DNA of 64,000 nucleotides, taken from Syngnathus acus (lineage: Eukaryota; Chordata; Actinopteri; Syngnathiformes; Syngnathidae). The stretch lies in contig NC_051103.1 of the NCBI RefSeq assembly GCF_901709675.1, positions 5,379,501-5,443,500 on the forward strand. Reading direction: 5' to 3'. Positions 1 through 11,812 of the stretch are shown here, piece after piece. Position 1 is the stretch's first letter. Each line of letters opens with the position of its first letter. The position numbers and the translations under genes are program-made. The notes under the pieces were generated by a model. The model saw only the letters and a list, made by a program, of their open reading frames with translations. It ran no database searches and had not been told where the DNA came from.

Positions 1-392
1 GGTGGTCTCTAGTTAATTCCAGTGACTCATCAGATGATGAGGGGGCCCGGTCTAGACATGCCCGGGTTCTGCCTCAGGTGTTGCAGGTGCTCATTTTTAC
101 CGTTTCAGCATTTAGCGTACATACATAAGTTCCTCTTTGTGTCTGTGAATTGTTTCGCAAAATATAGAATAGTGCTGACTTGTTGTTTTGTGACCACAAG
201 TGTCATCTTGATCATGTGTTATATCTGATTCTCATCATAATGACTCACTGCCAAGTAGGTCTCCTCACCAACCAGATTGTAATAAATTGGTTTTCGTTTC
301 TATTATAAAAACCGCCGACGCGTTACTTTTGAAATGACAAGGTGTTTGTATCCTGTGTTCCAACACGTTGACCAACCTTTGCTCTTCTACAG

Positions 393-2147
393 GCAGCAAG
401 GAGGGGGAACGACCAGGAGGCGTCGACCCCAACCTCCCACGTTTGCCCAACCCACCTCCGACTAGACCGACAAGGCCGTGAGTTAAATTACAGCTACTGG
501 TATTTGTTTCTGATTGCGCCCTCTTGTGGACGTCTTGCAAACTACTCCCAATGCAACTTCTCTGCTGTCTCAGGTCTGACCCTACCGTCCACAACCGTTG
601 TCACGGGGGATTTGACGCAGTGGCCAACATCAGAGGGGAGGTCTTCTTCTTTAAAGGTAAAGATAAACCAAATTCCAAAAAATGCCCGCATGTGACGCTC
701 ACGTCTGACAATAGGTGCTAATTTCTGGAGGACCACGCGAGACGGCTCACTGGTGTCCCTTAATCCGGCTCAGATCAAAAATTTTTGGATCGGACTTCCA
801 CCGGGGACAAATAAGATTGACGCCGTGTACGAGAGAAAGAGCGACAATAGTATCATCTTCTTTATCGGTGAGAAGGTTAAGATTAAGTGGAGTCTAAGGC
901 CAGCAAATATAAATAGCTGCCATTTTGAATCGGGTCGCTCCACTCTCAAACAGGATCTCAGTACTGGGTCTTCAAAGACACGGTGGCCATGAGCGGCTAT
1001 CCTCGCCCGCTCTCTGAATGGGGGATGAAACGCAAGAGCGGCACGTTAGTGGACAGAGTGGACGCCGCCTTCATCTGGGCCCATAACGGCAAGACCTACT
1101 TGTTCAGCCAAGGCGAGTTCTGGAGATTCGACGAGAGTCAGAAAGACCAGCAGGCGACCCGGCAGCCGGAGTCGGGCTATCCGCGTGACAACAGCCTGTG
1201 GACCGGAGTTCCTTCCTACATGGATGACATCATCAGCTGGGGAGAAGGTAACAACAAACATCTGGATAAACCGGTGGTTCCCAGCGTGGAGGAATTTAAG
1301 TACACTCAGATGCCACGATGGCGAGAACGTGACCAGAACTTTCTGTCCGACGATGGCGAGATAAGAAACCCTAACCCGACAAATTGTGCGTTGACTGTCT
1401 GTTGTGTGGCGTCAACTGATAACGACATAGCTCACATGACATATAGTATGGCGAAAATGAAGAAGAACACGTTGACAGTTCAACAAAGACATCGAAAAAC
1501 TTTACGCCAAATTGTTTCTACAATATGTTCTAGACCAGCGGTGTCAAACTCATTTTTTGTTGCGGGCCACATCGTAGTTATGGTTTCCCTCCTGGGGCTA
1601 TTAATGACAAAAAATAAGTTTAACAATTTTCAAATTTATTTTCAATGTGGTGTTTTAAAAAAAAAAAAAAACAATATCTCACTATTATTAAAAGGAAAGA
1701 CAATTTACAATTTCGGTATTTTAACAAGAAACATTGACACGAGTTGCCTTTGCCGGCCACATAAAATGATGTGGCGGGCCGGATCCGACCCCGGGGCCTC
1801 AGGTTTGACATCGATATTTTAGACGGCCCCACTCATTCATTTGTGGAGCATTAATTAAGCAGAAATAAATCATCTGTTTCTTCTCAGGGGACGCCTATTT
1901 CTTTAAGGACAACCACTATTGGGTGCTCAAAAGCGGAGGCATGAATCAAGACGTCGTGGAACCCAAATCCACCGCCGTGGACTGGCTGCGTTGTCCCGTA
2001 ACCCCTCCGACCTCCGCTCCGGCAAATCCCGACAAGCCAAACAGGTGTCGCTGTGACCTCACGGGATCGGCTTCATCTCCAACCAGCAATTACCTCCTGG
2101 TGTCTGTTTTGCTGCTCGTAAGGGGAATTTGGATCACCGCAATGTAA
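393..2147 (+). CDS. mmp25: MMP25-like GPI-anchored matrix metalloproteinase, 3' part (5' end outside window)
   Basis: Five coding exons are visible: 393-477, 574-656, 715-867, 954-1247 and 1888-2147, with consistent splice phases and a TAA stop at 2145-2147. They encode the proline-rich hinge (NPPPTRPTRP), then a cysteine-bounded hemopexin-like domain beginning CHGGFDAVANIRGE and closing at DWLRCP. Blades carry the usual F-W, DAVYE, DAAFIWAHNGKTYLF and DAYFFKDNHYW motifs. After the domain come a CRCD cysteine pair and a hydrophobic C-terminal tail (YLLVSVLLLV), as expected for a GPI-anchor signal. The catalytic zinc domain (HExxHxxGxxH) is not in the window, so the gene starts further left. 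MMP17 is the alternative; GYPRDNSLW, the CRCD motif and the short tail fit MMP25 better. Product: a cell-surface zinc endopeptidase. Confidence 0.85.
1536..1814. mobile_element. hAT-like non-autonomous DNA transposon in the last MMP25 intron
   Basis: The left end CAGCGGTGTCAAACTC and the right end GGTTTGACATC are imperfect inverted termini typical of hAT/Charlie-type MITEs. Internal GGGCCACAT and ATGTGGCGGGCCGGAT blocks are also characteristic. The element sits wholly inside the intron between exons 954-1247 and 1888-2147. No transposase is encoded. Confidence 0.6.
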
Positions 2148-2335
2148 ACAATTTTCGACTTTCATAACAATGTATCCACCCTGATTTGTACGATGAAATA
2201 TTTTGTATATACAACATTGTTGGCGAGCTCTATGACAGCGTCAATCAAAATGTAAGCAATATTATCTTTATGACAGCAGCAATTGTTCAGCTCTTGTTTT
2301 CAAATGTAATGTGAGCCCGAGTGTGAATTGTTATT

Positions 2336-2341
2336 ATTAAA
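2336..2341 (+). promoter_or_regulatory. Candidate poly(A) signal (ATTAAA) of the MMP25-like gene
   Basis: An ATTAAA hexamer lies about 190 bases after the stop codon and is the first plausible cleavage signal on the + strand. The assignment rests on position only. Confidence 0.4.
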
Positions 2342-3096
2342 CGGGAACGGAACAGGTTTTAAATTACGTCTTTTTGTGTCGCATCTTCAGTTACATCTGA
2401 CAAAAGAATTCACTTGCATGTTGGGTGGGAACTTAGATCAATATCTCCAAAGGCGACCCAGAAGGAACGTCGTATTGGGTTTACGAAACAGGGATTAAAT
2501 GTCGACTGAAACGCATTAAACGACTGTTGCCTCCCATTTAGAGAGTTGACTAAATTTTTCATAAAAAATACCTTTTCTGTGTGAGCATTAAAAAAAAAAC
2601 ATATTTTTTTAATTTTGAATATTTTTTTATTATTTTTTTGTCATTTTTTATTTTAATTCACGAGTGCACAATTATTTATTGACAATTGAAGTTATGATCA
2701 ATTCAGTGCAGTAATTCATTGTGATTTGACTTCATTAACAAGCGTGTAATTTACTCATCAAGTTTATTAATTTTTTTATAACCTTCATAAATTTCTGTAT
2801 CGGTGCACAGATTCACATTGAGTAAAAAGTTCGGCTACATGTGCAAGTCGTGCAGTGCGTGGGAAACTTGATCCCAATCAACGTAACAGTGCTAGCTACC
2901 AGTAAAACGGTAGTAAATTATATCCCGGAATTACATTTGACCTTATATGAACTTCCTTCATCAAAACATATAGAAGTAATTGGACATTCAGTTTAGTGTC
3001 ATTCCTATTATCGATTAGCTTACACGCAGACACGAGTGGAAAAGTACATGTCGGAGAGGGCAAGTTCACAAACTGGTTTCTCGGATCGTAAATGAA
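2342..3096. other. Convergent intergenic spacer, no gene seen
   Basis: AT-rich DNA with several T/A homopolymer runs (2589-2660) lies between the 3' ends of the MMP25-like gene and the first carbonic anhydrase. It probably includes the 3' UTR of the latter. No ORF with coding character was found on either strand. Confidence 0.6.
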
Positions 3097-4956
3097 TTAG
3101 TAACTCCACCCAAGTACCAAGCTGAGAGCCAGCAGTCCCAGGGAGAGACATGTTCTGGTAGCGTCGTTGGAATCATCCGAGTCGTCGTCGTCTGAACCCG
3201 AAGAACGAGTCGTGACGGGCTGTGCCGGTTGAACCCTCCTGAACACGTTCACCATGATTTCTGAGGTGGTTTCATTGGTGATATGCAGCATTGTGCTGAA
3301 TTTGTCAATCTAGAGTCAAAAGGGAGTGAGTCGTTAGGAGTTTTTTCTTTTTCTCTCTCACACTGGGATGTCACAAAAACTCACCAGGTTTGAGCTGATT
3401 TTAACGGTGTCCTTAAACACAGTCCATACCACGGCTTCAAAACAGCTTGGTGTGGTGAGCGAGCCGAGATAGCGATAATATTGAGTGCGATCCACTCCAG
3501 GTAGCAAATCGTCCAGTGTGAGTCCTGCAGTCAAGTTGACGGTCTGGCCTAATGACAAACGTCAAATGTTGTCCGCTTGACTGCGACTGCTCAGAATTTG
3601 GCTCGAGCGTCGCCTCACCTGCCAACGTGATGTTCTCTAGGTAGTCGGTGAGAGTTTTCCAACTGGCAGGTTCATCAGTAGTGTCCGGCAAAACCTGGAT
3701 TTTTTTTTTTTTTTTTTTAATATTACAAATGAGAATCTAAAGCGCACTCACAAAAGCACATGAAAATTTGGAACCTCAATGAGGAAGCCAAGCGCAGCAG
3801 CTCCGATGGAGTCGTTGACGGCCAGAGTTGTGTTCCCGTTGAAGCTGGACTTGATACTAACAATGTGGAACTGTGGGCAGAATCAACATTTGAGACATTT
3901 GGCATGGCAGGAGACAATTGCAGCTCACCTCCATGGGGAACTGCACTCCGTTAACGGTGTGCTCGGATCCAGGTACGGTGCTGCCGTTGCCCCAGTGCAA
4001 GTGGAACTGCAGGCTGTCGTAGACTTCGGGAAGACCTCCCCCTGCAATCTGCACTCCTGATGCGAAGTTCACTTTGACTGAAAGGGACAGGGAAAAACAA
4101 ATATGTTTGTGGTAGCACACAACAGGGAGCATGAGACTTCTCCAGGCTCGTCAATATAGCATTTGTTTTTTCTTTGCAGAGGATAAAGAACGGACGATTG
4201 TTATATTGTCTGTCTACATGCACCATTTTTGTTCAATCGATGGCTTTAAGCGTTATTAGATGCTATTTGGCATTAGCATGACGCTAGTATGTCACTTTTT
4301 GAAATACACAATTTTACGGAGAAAATAATGCTCACCGGTTTTGCCAGTGTTGGTCACCTCGGTCAGAACGTTAGGATTGTCGAAGTTTGTGAAGACGAAA
4401 TCTGTCAGGCTGTCGTTCATTGCGACATCCGAGGTCACAATGTTAATTGGCGACTGGCGGGTCCCGTTGCAAAACTCCGTAGCGATGACCGGCCATGTGA
4501 GATCATCTGAAATGAGAGGTTGATGGTTATTGATAAACTGCAATGAGGAAGATAAATGGAGATAATGACGATTGCTTACTGCAAGTTTCGTTGTGATAAC
4601 ACCAGGCTGGGGAGAAGCGGGAAGATGGAAATAGACAGACTTTAATTAGTGACTCGTAAATGTACAGGTACACGGAAGTGGAGCATTTTTTTCTTGAAAT
4701 ACAATCGTCGGCATTGTGCGGAGAAGATAACAAAACATTTATGGCGTGACAACTCCGCAAATAAATATGTTACAGCTAAGCCACTAGTGGAGCAATAATA
4801 TAATAAAAGAAATGTAATGAATGGCTGCGATGTAATATTTCATATATAAACTTTGTGAAAATAAAAAATAAAAAAATACTTACGAATTGTGTCATCAGCA
4901 CAATAAACATCCGCCACAAGGATGCCGACAGCCACGACAACGACCAACCACCTCAT
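3097..4956 (-). CDS. CA4-like carbonic anhydrase, tandem copy A (GPI-anchored)
   Basis: Eight coding exons (- strand): 4884-4956, 4580-4606, 4336-4506, 3929-4077, 3775-3870, 3619-3694, 3385-3548 and 3097-3309, giving 322 residues with all phases consistent. The start MRWLVVVVAVGILV is a signal peptide. WCYHNETC follows, with cysteines as in CA4. The zinc ligands are intact: FHLHWGN gives His94 and His96, and PMEFHIVS gives His119 (CA2 numbering). LGSLTTPSC supplies Thr199. The position equivalent to the proton shuttle His64 is Lys (NTGKT, codon at 4340-4342). The C-terminus is Ser/Asp-rich followed by a hydrophobic stretch ending LGWSY, a likely GPI signal. Predicted activity: extracellular CO2 hydration at the membrane, perhaps with slow proton transfer. 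It shares exon phases with copies B and C. Confidence 0.9.
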
Positions 4957-5043
4957 CTAAAATAAAAACATTTTAGTATCCAATGAGAAATGTTGCTAAA
5001 ATATTGAAAGAACCTCAAAAAGCAGTCCAATGTTGCAGCTCAC

Positions 5044-5096
5044 CTTGAAGTCACCTGTGTATGCTCTCAAGAATACTTTACCTGTCCTTCTTATAT
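5044..5096 (-). promoter_or_regulatory. Probable 5' UTR exon and weak TATA box of carbonic anhydrase copy A
   Basis: The start codon of copy A directly follows an acceptor (TTTTAG|ATG), so transcription must begin in an upstream exon. On the - strand a donor (CTTCAAG|GTGAGC) ends a likely non-coding exon at 5044. A CATATAA sequence at 5090-5096 may be its TATA element. This is inference from motifs only. Confidence 0.4.
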
Positions 5097-5099
5097 GCT

Positions 5100-6190
5100 C
5101 TGTTTCGGAGGGGGCAAGGCCTTCATCATCACCTCCACCCAACCCATCCTTCAAATTCCACATACATGCAAGTTTTTTTTTCACATGAGCATAAGATACA
5201 AATCTTGTTATGCTTTGAATGTCACTGTTAAAATTGTTTTGTAACATGTACGCGACCTCGGCCAAGTAGAAAGTAAGTAGAAAATTTACAAATAAAAATA
5301 TATTATAAATATAATAAATAAATAATATATATAAAATGTATAAAATATAAAATTATACACCTTTTTTTGTATGGTTTTTTTTTCAAGATTAAAAGGAAAA
5401 TAAATCATTTCTGACTAGATGAAGTTAAATTGAAATTATTGTTGCTATAGTTGTCAGGTCCCATTGAACCTTACTTAATGCGCTCAAGTCATTGAAAGTT
5501 GGCTAGTTGGCTTTATGGATTCATTTTTTCAATCAGTTTTTGAATCGGTCATATTTGTCATTAAAAAATGAGCAAACCGATAAAATACGAGACGCTTGCT
5601 TGTTGTCTTTTGACATCTAACCAATGCAAACATGCTCGAGTCACATCGATCTGGATCTGTCAACTGTCCAACCATGACGAAAAGCAAGAAGCAACTGTTT
5701 GCAAATGAACATTGCATTCCTAGATATTCATCTTTCGTCGAGCAGATCTTATTTTTTTTATGTGCGTAGAGGTTCAGCATGGGCTAAACAAAAGAATCCG
5801 ATTTGGGGAATACAACCAAAAGCTAATGAAGCTTTCAAATTACTGGCAATGGGATTCGAAAACCAGTTCTTTGAGAAAATCCCCATTGAGGATTGTTTTC
5901 CAGCCTAAACACTCTTTTTATTAATTCCTACTGACGCCACATACGGGAAAGTTTTGGTTTTGGGCCTGCCAGGTAGTTGCCATAACCTGGAGCCTTTTCA
6001 ATACGAATAAAAAAACTTTCACCATTAAAAATTGTTTACGGATTTCATTGCATTTTATTTTATAATTTGCGGTCCGCACACAAATGATTGATAAGTTTTT
6101 GGGAGGTTTTGAGATGATTGACTGATAAAGTGCACAGTTAGAATAATTTACAGCGTATCCTGACACAACTAGATTTGATGTCGTTTGCAA
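5100..6190. other. Spacer between carbonic anhydrase copies A and B, no gene seen
   Basis: AT-rich sequence, including 5280-5400 made largely of A/T. Several short ORFs occur on both strands (for example 5529-5780 and 5921-6190) but none shows a recognisable motif or splice context. The right end probably carries the 3' UTR of copy B. Confidence 0.5.
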
Positions 6191-8562
6191 TCACAGGAGA
6201 AAGGCACAGAATTGAACCAGGAAGACAAAAAAAGCAGCAGGTGCAAGGGGGCTGCCTCCAGCCGTGGTGGAAATCGTTCTGTCGTGGAGAGCCTGTGCGG
6301 GCCGGAACACGTCACTGAAGCCGATCCGGTTTGGGAACATCGTCAGCTGGAGGCAAATAGTGAGCTACTGTCAATACCATGCGGTCTAGTTTCTTAAAAA
6401 AGTCAACATGACTAATAAATATATTTTTATTATTATTTATTTATTTTTTAATCAGCAAAATTTATTTAGTTAAATATATATATTTTAAATTTTTTAATCA
6501 GCAAAATGTATTAAATTAAAAAAATATTTTGGGAATTTCTGAATCAGGAAAATCTGCTTTTTTTGTTCCGTCACATGCAATCCTGATAGTGATCAAAGCC
6601 AGTACTCGAACGCAATGTTTCGACTCATACTGATCAATATCATGTTGACGTACAACATCAGTCACAAGACAGGAGGAGCTGATTCGAATCGACAGTTCCA
6701 CTATGCCGGTACATATTTTTGTCATCGAGTCAGCATACAAAGAAAACCAGGTATTCACACCCTTCATGACTACCTTACCATGCTGCGATCCAACTTGATT
6801 GAGTTTTTGAAGACGGTCCAAACCACGGCTTCGTTGCATGAGGGCGTGGTTAAAGAGCCATTGTAGCGGTAGTAGGAGGTGAGGTCCACATCGCTGAGTA
6901 GCTCACCCAAAGACATCTCCTTCGTGACCTCCACCCGTGAACCTGTTGTCCAGCAAAAACGTTTTTGGCTAATCTTAGGGAAATGCAAAGAGTCTGCAGT
7001 CCAGGGTACAATTTGGCAGTGGCGGAGCTAGAAGGGGGGGGGCTGCAGGGGCTTGGACCTCCCTGATAATTAACTTTGGGGAATATTTGGATTTTTTTTC
7101 CACTGAAATTGATGTCAACACATGAGGCTAGCTTCAGAAACCAAAGTTCCATGAGAGATGGGGTGGAAAATGGAAGAGTTGATCAAATGGGACGCTATGC
7201 AAATAGCGGGCGCTAATAAAGACATACACACCGATGCTTTGTATCTCTGCCAGATAACCGATCAATGTTTTCCAGGTAGCAGTCGTCGACGCATCAGTGG
7301 AGTCATGAGAGTCGTCAGACGACTAAACGGAAAAATGTTGCTTTCGTGAAAGAATGATTTGATTCTGTTCACACCCAATCGGTGCTGAAATAGTTTTACT
7401 TACATCGTCATGTTGCTCTGCAGCACCACTACTTTTTGAACTCGCTGCGGCCTAGAAAGGATTGACAGAATTTATGTTGATGTCAGCAAATGCCACACCC
7501 TGCCTCTAATGGGTCAATTATCAACTGGAAATATTCCATGATCGTTACCTCAATGAAGAATCCCAACACTGCCAGGCCAGTCGTAGTGTTAACCGCCTCT
7601 TCTAGAGTTAAATCTTTTCGCTTGTTTACTATGTGCACCTGAAAGAAAGTGTTTTGACATCTCAGAAAGCAATAAATGGCAGTTCATGATGTGATTTCCA
7701 AGCACCTCCATAGGGAATCGTTTGGAATCGATCGTGTGCTCGGAGCCTTTGGAGTCGTTCGATAAGGAACCCCAGTGGAAGTGGAACTGGATTGTGGAGT
7801 AGACGTGACCCAGGCCGCCCCCGGACACTTCCATCGCACCCTCATTGAGTACAAACTTGACTGTAAACACATATAGTCAGAATATTTGTTTTGTTTTACA
7901 TACCGTACTTTTTTTTTTTCAAATAAAATGATTTTATTCTCAATTTTTAAAAATACTTTTTATTTTAAATGTTGAAAAAAGTGCTTTGATTTTTTTTTTC
8001 TCTAACCTCCATTTTCGAAATTGATTCAGATTATTTTGAAAATTTTGAAAATTAAGAAAAAAAAAATTATAATACACATGGAAGCACATTAAGGTTGCAG
8101 TCAAGTCTTCCATTAAATTAAGAGTAACATTTTCAAATACCGAAGATGTCGCGCAACTGAAAAAAACCACCTCATTTAAATATATATTAACGATGCTTAC
8201 ATAAATCGTAAATTATACATTACGCTCTAGATAATGGTTTTACATTAAACCATCATCACAAGTGTCATTTTCCAACCTGTATGGCCTGTATTTGTGATGT
8301 ACTTGATGACATGTTTGTCGTCAAACTGTGTGAAAGCAAAGCCGTCAAGGTGCTCGTCCTTCACGGCTTTCGTCGTCTCGATGTTGACTGGCGATTGGTG
8401 CTCGCCGTCGCAGTGCGAGTCCGGCAGAAGGTACCACTTGGTAGGATTGAACTCTATGGAGGCGGCGGCGACAAAACACCATTTTGCAATCGACAAACAC
8501 GAAATATAAGGATGGCTTTGACGACGGCTTACCACATTCCTCATCATAGCACCATTGATGAC
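6191..8562 (-). CDS. CA4-like carbonic anhydrase, tandem copy B (first coding exon unresolved)
   Basis: Eight exons (- strand) are supported: 8533-8562 (HQWCYDEEC), 8277-8453, 7706-7860, 7549-7638, 7404-7451, 7232-7322, 6779-6942 and 6191-6346. Zinc ligands are complete: IQFHFHWGS and PMEVHIVN. The proton shuttle His64 is kept (NTGHT), as is NGSLTTPSC. Between the GFFIE strand and the TWKTL helix there is an extra Ser/Ala/Asp-rich segment, largely supplied by the 48-nt exon 7404-7451. The last exon reads VFRPAQ, then a hydrophobic tail (PAAFFVFLVQFCAFLL), so the enzyme should be GPI-anchored. The signal-peptide exon is uncertain. A good-looking ATG exon at 9441-9485 (MDAKCFLLLRLFSLP, donor GTGAGT) is out of phase with the next exon. 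Predicted role: extracellular CO2/bicarbonate conversion. Confidence 0.82.
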
Positions 8563-8576
8563 CTAAAGACGGAGAA

Positions 8577-9385
8577 AGCCAGTGTGATGATCCAATTTCA
8601 CTTAACTGTTTAGTCAATGAAATGATTTTTTAAATTATTTATTAATTCATTTCACTTATAAATTAAATCATTTATTATTATTCATGTAATTTCTTTTTAT
8701 TCAATTATTTGGCAGATGTATGCACTTTATGCATCAAAATAATAGCTTTGTGTTCAACCATTAATTATTATCAATTTCATTTATAAATTACATTTTTTTT
8801 ATTTATTTTTTTATTAAAGCCAGTGTGATGATCCAATTTCACTGAATTGTTTAGTAAATGAAATGATAAATTTTTTCTATTAATCAATTAATTTCACTTG
8901 TAAATTAAATTATGTATTATTATTAATTAATTATTAATGTCATTTCTCTTTATTCAATGATTTGGCAGATGTATGCACTTTATGCATCAAAATAATAGCT
9001 TTGTGTTCAACCATTAATTATTATCAATTTCATTTATAAATTACATTTTTTTTATTTATTTTTTTATTAAAGCCAGTGTGATGATCCAATTTCACTGAAT
9101 TGTTTAGTAAATGAAATGATAAATTTTTTCTATTAATCAATTAATTTCACTTGTAAATTAAATTATGTATTATTATTAATTAATTATTAATGTCATTTCT
9201 CTTTATTCAATGATTTGGCAGATGTATGCACTTTATGCATCAAAATAATAGCTTTGTGTTCAACCATTAATTATTATGAATTAATTAATTTCATTTATAA
9301 ATTAAATGATTTTTTTATTATTAATGTCATATCTATTTATTCAATTATTTAGCAGATGTATGCACTTTTACGCATCAAAATAATA
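8577..9385. repeat. Tandem array of a ~240-253-bp AT-rich unit (about three copies)
   Basis: The block CCAGTGTGATGATCCAATTT recurs at about 8579, 8820 and 9073, and the block GGCAGATGTATGCACTTTAT recurs at about 8711, 8967 and 9218, with a decayed copy near 9351. Periods are 241 and 253 bp. The array lies in the 5' intron of carbonic anhydrase copy B and begins right next to exon 8533-8562. Confidence 0.8.
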
Positions 9386-10471
9386 GATTTGTGTTCAACC
9401 AAGCAGGGCCGCAAATACAAAATATGAGCGACAACTCACTGGGAGGGAGAAGAGCCGCAGGAGAAGAAAACACTTGGCGTCCATTCAGGCTTTGCACTGG
9501 TCGGTACACATTGGTGAGGCCCGTCTTGAAAGGGAATTGTTGGAGCTGAATGGAGAATGCGGGCCAAGGGGGTGCAAAAGCTGTTACTGTCAATTGACTT
9601 AAGTGACTTTGGGTTTACACCATGTTCAGCTCACTAAAGTCTATTCTACATCTTGATTTACAAAGCTTCCGTTTGTCTCGGTCTTCAGCTGTTTACAGAA
9701 TACAGACAAGGTCACACTACCCTAACCCTCGTCGGCGCCCCCATACACGTGCGATGGAGCCGTCACGATCGGATGATGACAAGGATTGCGTTTGGCACTG
9801 CTTTAAACAAATATGATCTTGATGAGGGTTTTCTTTGTCTAGTCATCCTCACGTGGATGATCTAGAGATAATTGCATTTGTCAAAGTATTTGTCACATTA
9901 AGAGTGACGTTAAATCGGCACATGTACTGTGTGTTTACACAGATTAAATTATTTAAAATACACAAACTACAAAGAGGACCGGGCAGTTGAGAGGAGGGAG
10001 GCAGTCTCAACTATAATACAATAAGACCCCACCCCGCCAAACCCATCATGAACCAAACTCACCGTAAATTCTATAGGCAGCCGTCCTCCACTCAATGATC
10101 ATAAAAGGGACAAAAAAGGATGCTGATAGAACTTGTAAAATGCAATAAAAAGCTCATCTTTCAATTTGCACGTGCTGTGTTTATTTTTTTAGCACGATTT
10201 ATTAAAAAAAAAATCTTGGATTTAAATTTCACACTGTGTCAGCGGCCTGATTAAACATGTAAGTCAGGATTTTTTTTTTTAAATGTCTAGATAAAGGGGG
10301 AAATTCCCACAGAGGTCAAAAGTTTCTTGCAGTTGTTGGGGAGAAAAAAAATAAAAAATCTGTCATTGAAGAGGCCTCTGACTTCTGTCAACACTCAAAT
10401 TTTGCTGTCAATGAGAAACCTGAAGCGAGTGAGTGAGAGTGAATTATTAGGAGCAACTTTTCTTGACTCAC
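9386..10471. other. Spacer/5' region between carbonic anhydrase copies B and C
   Basis: This stretch should hold the first exon(s) of copy B and the last exon of copy C, but neither could be fixed. Candidates are 9441-9485 (- strand, signal-like but out of phase) and 10062-10101 (- strand, phase-compatible but not signal-like). For the end of copy C, the acceptor next to 10421 gives only three further codons before a stop. No other coding signal was seen. Confidence 0.4.
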
Positions 10472-11812
10472 CAATATTCTGTGCACCTTGATGGGCTCCT
10501 GAAATACCGTCCAGGCTACCACTTCGTTACAGGAGGGCGTGGTCAGCGAGCCCATGTAGCGAAAGTATTTGCTGCGGTCCACGTCCCCGATGAGGTCGTT
10601 TATGGAGATGGCATGTCTCACGTTGACTTCTGTGTCTGTGGTGAAAGGTGAACAATTTTTGTGTGTGTTAAAATACAATGTGAAACGGCGCCGCTGGGCA
10701 AATTTTTGTAGATAACATGCTTTTTTTTTATTTTGCATTACTGCTTCTTAACAAAAGATCACTTTTGTACCTGTGTTGTTCAGAAGATAAGAAGTCAAGG
10801 CACTCCAAGGACTTGACAAATTTACATCTTCAGTCTCCTAGGAGGGGGACAGCCGTCATTAAATTTAGCGAGCCCCAATTTTTCTCTTCATCTGCACTCA
10901 CACTGATGAAGAAGCCAAGGACGGCGATGCCGGCTTGATCTTCAAGAGCCTGCGCCACTGACAGACCTTTCTTCAGACTCACAATGTGCATCTGGAAGTT
11001 GTTTGGTGACATTTTTATCCGAGGTGTGACTCTCACCCAAGTCACGCGAGCATCCATCAGAATTTTTTTTTTCCCATGCCAAACGTACCTCCATGGGGTA
11101 TCTGTGTCCGTCCACGGTGTGTTCCGACCCGGGATGGTGCTCCGTGTTGCCCCAGTGGAAATGGAGCTGGAGCGTGGAATACGTACCGTTCAGTCCACCT
11201 CCGCTCACTTCGACCTCGTTTTCATTCAAGATGAATTTGGCTTAGCAAAAAAAAATAATAATAATAAGCAAGACACAGATGATCATTGCAGGGTCAAATA
11301 GAAATGATTTGTATTGTACCGGTGTGTCCATTATTTATAAAGGCCCTGAAGCTATTCTGAGACGAGAAGTTGACAAAAGAGAAGCTGAGGAGGTTTTCGT
11401 CCTTCTCAACGTGGCTGGTTTGTATGTCGACGGGGGACTGCCTTTGACCCCCGCAGAAGGAGCCGTTCAGGTCAGGCCAGTGGCTGGGTGTGTGTTCTGT
11501 TCAAAGGGGGGAGGTCGTCGAAAAGCGTTGCCCCCCCGGTTTTTAATCACACAAATGGCCGCTTACTCACCGCAGCCTGTGTAGCACCACGTACTCGCAG
11601 CAACTGGGGGGGGGAAGATATTCTGTTTAATTCATGTTAAAAATGCACCGATACTACGACATCGATACCACTTCAACAGATGTCTTCCGGTGTAGGACCC
11701 CGAAAATATTCATTTAACAATGCGTTCAGTTCTCGAAATGTCTCGTCGATGGATTTCACTCACCGTTATTTATGAGCACATTCAGGCACAGCACAATAAA
11801 AGAGAAACGCAT
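10472..11812 (-). CDS. CA4-like carbonic anhydrase, tandem copy C (C-terminus unresolved)
   Basis: Seven exons (- strand): 11764-11812, 11571-11603, 11320-11496, 11089-11240, 10902-10991, 10771-10837 and 10472-10629, making 242 codons in one frame. The start [14 protein letters not shown] is a signal peptide. WCYTGC follows. Zinc ligands are intact ([17 protein letters not shown]), His64 is kept (NNGHT), and [11 protein letters not shown] carries Thr199. The last visible exon ends KVHRIL in phase 0, where copies A and B continue into an exon with a GPI signal. The nearest downstream acceptor adds only VSH and a stop, so this copy may be secreted, or its last exon may be missed. Predicted role: extracellular carbonic anhydrase. 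Confidence 0.82.

Noticed and set aside
983-1822. Long + strand ORF through the MMP25 exon and the following intron
   Set aside because: The reading continues past a good donor at 1248 into a hAT MITE and poly(A) tract. Spliced exons 954-1247 and 1888-2147 restore the hemopexin fold.
10062-10101. Phase-compatible ATG segment (MIIEWRTAAYRIYG) as first exon of carbonic anhydrase copy B
   Set aside because: It has no signal-peptide character and no promoter support. Kept only as a weak candidate.
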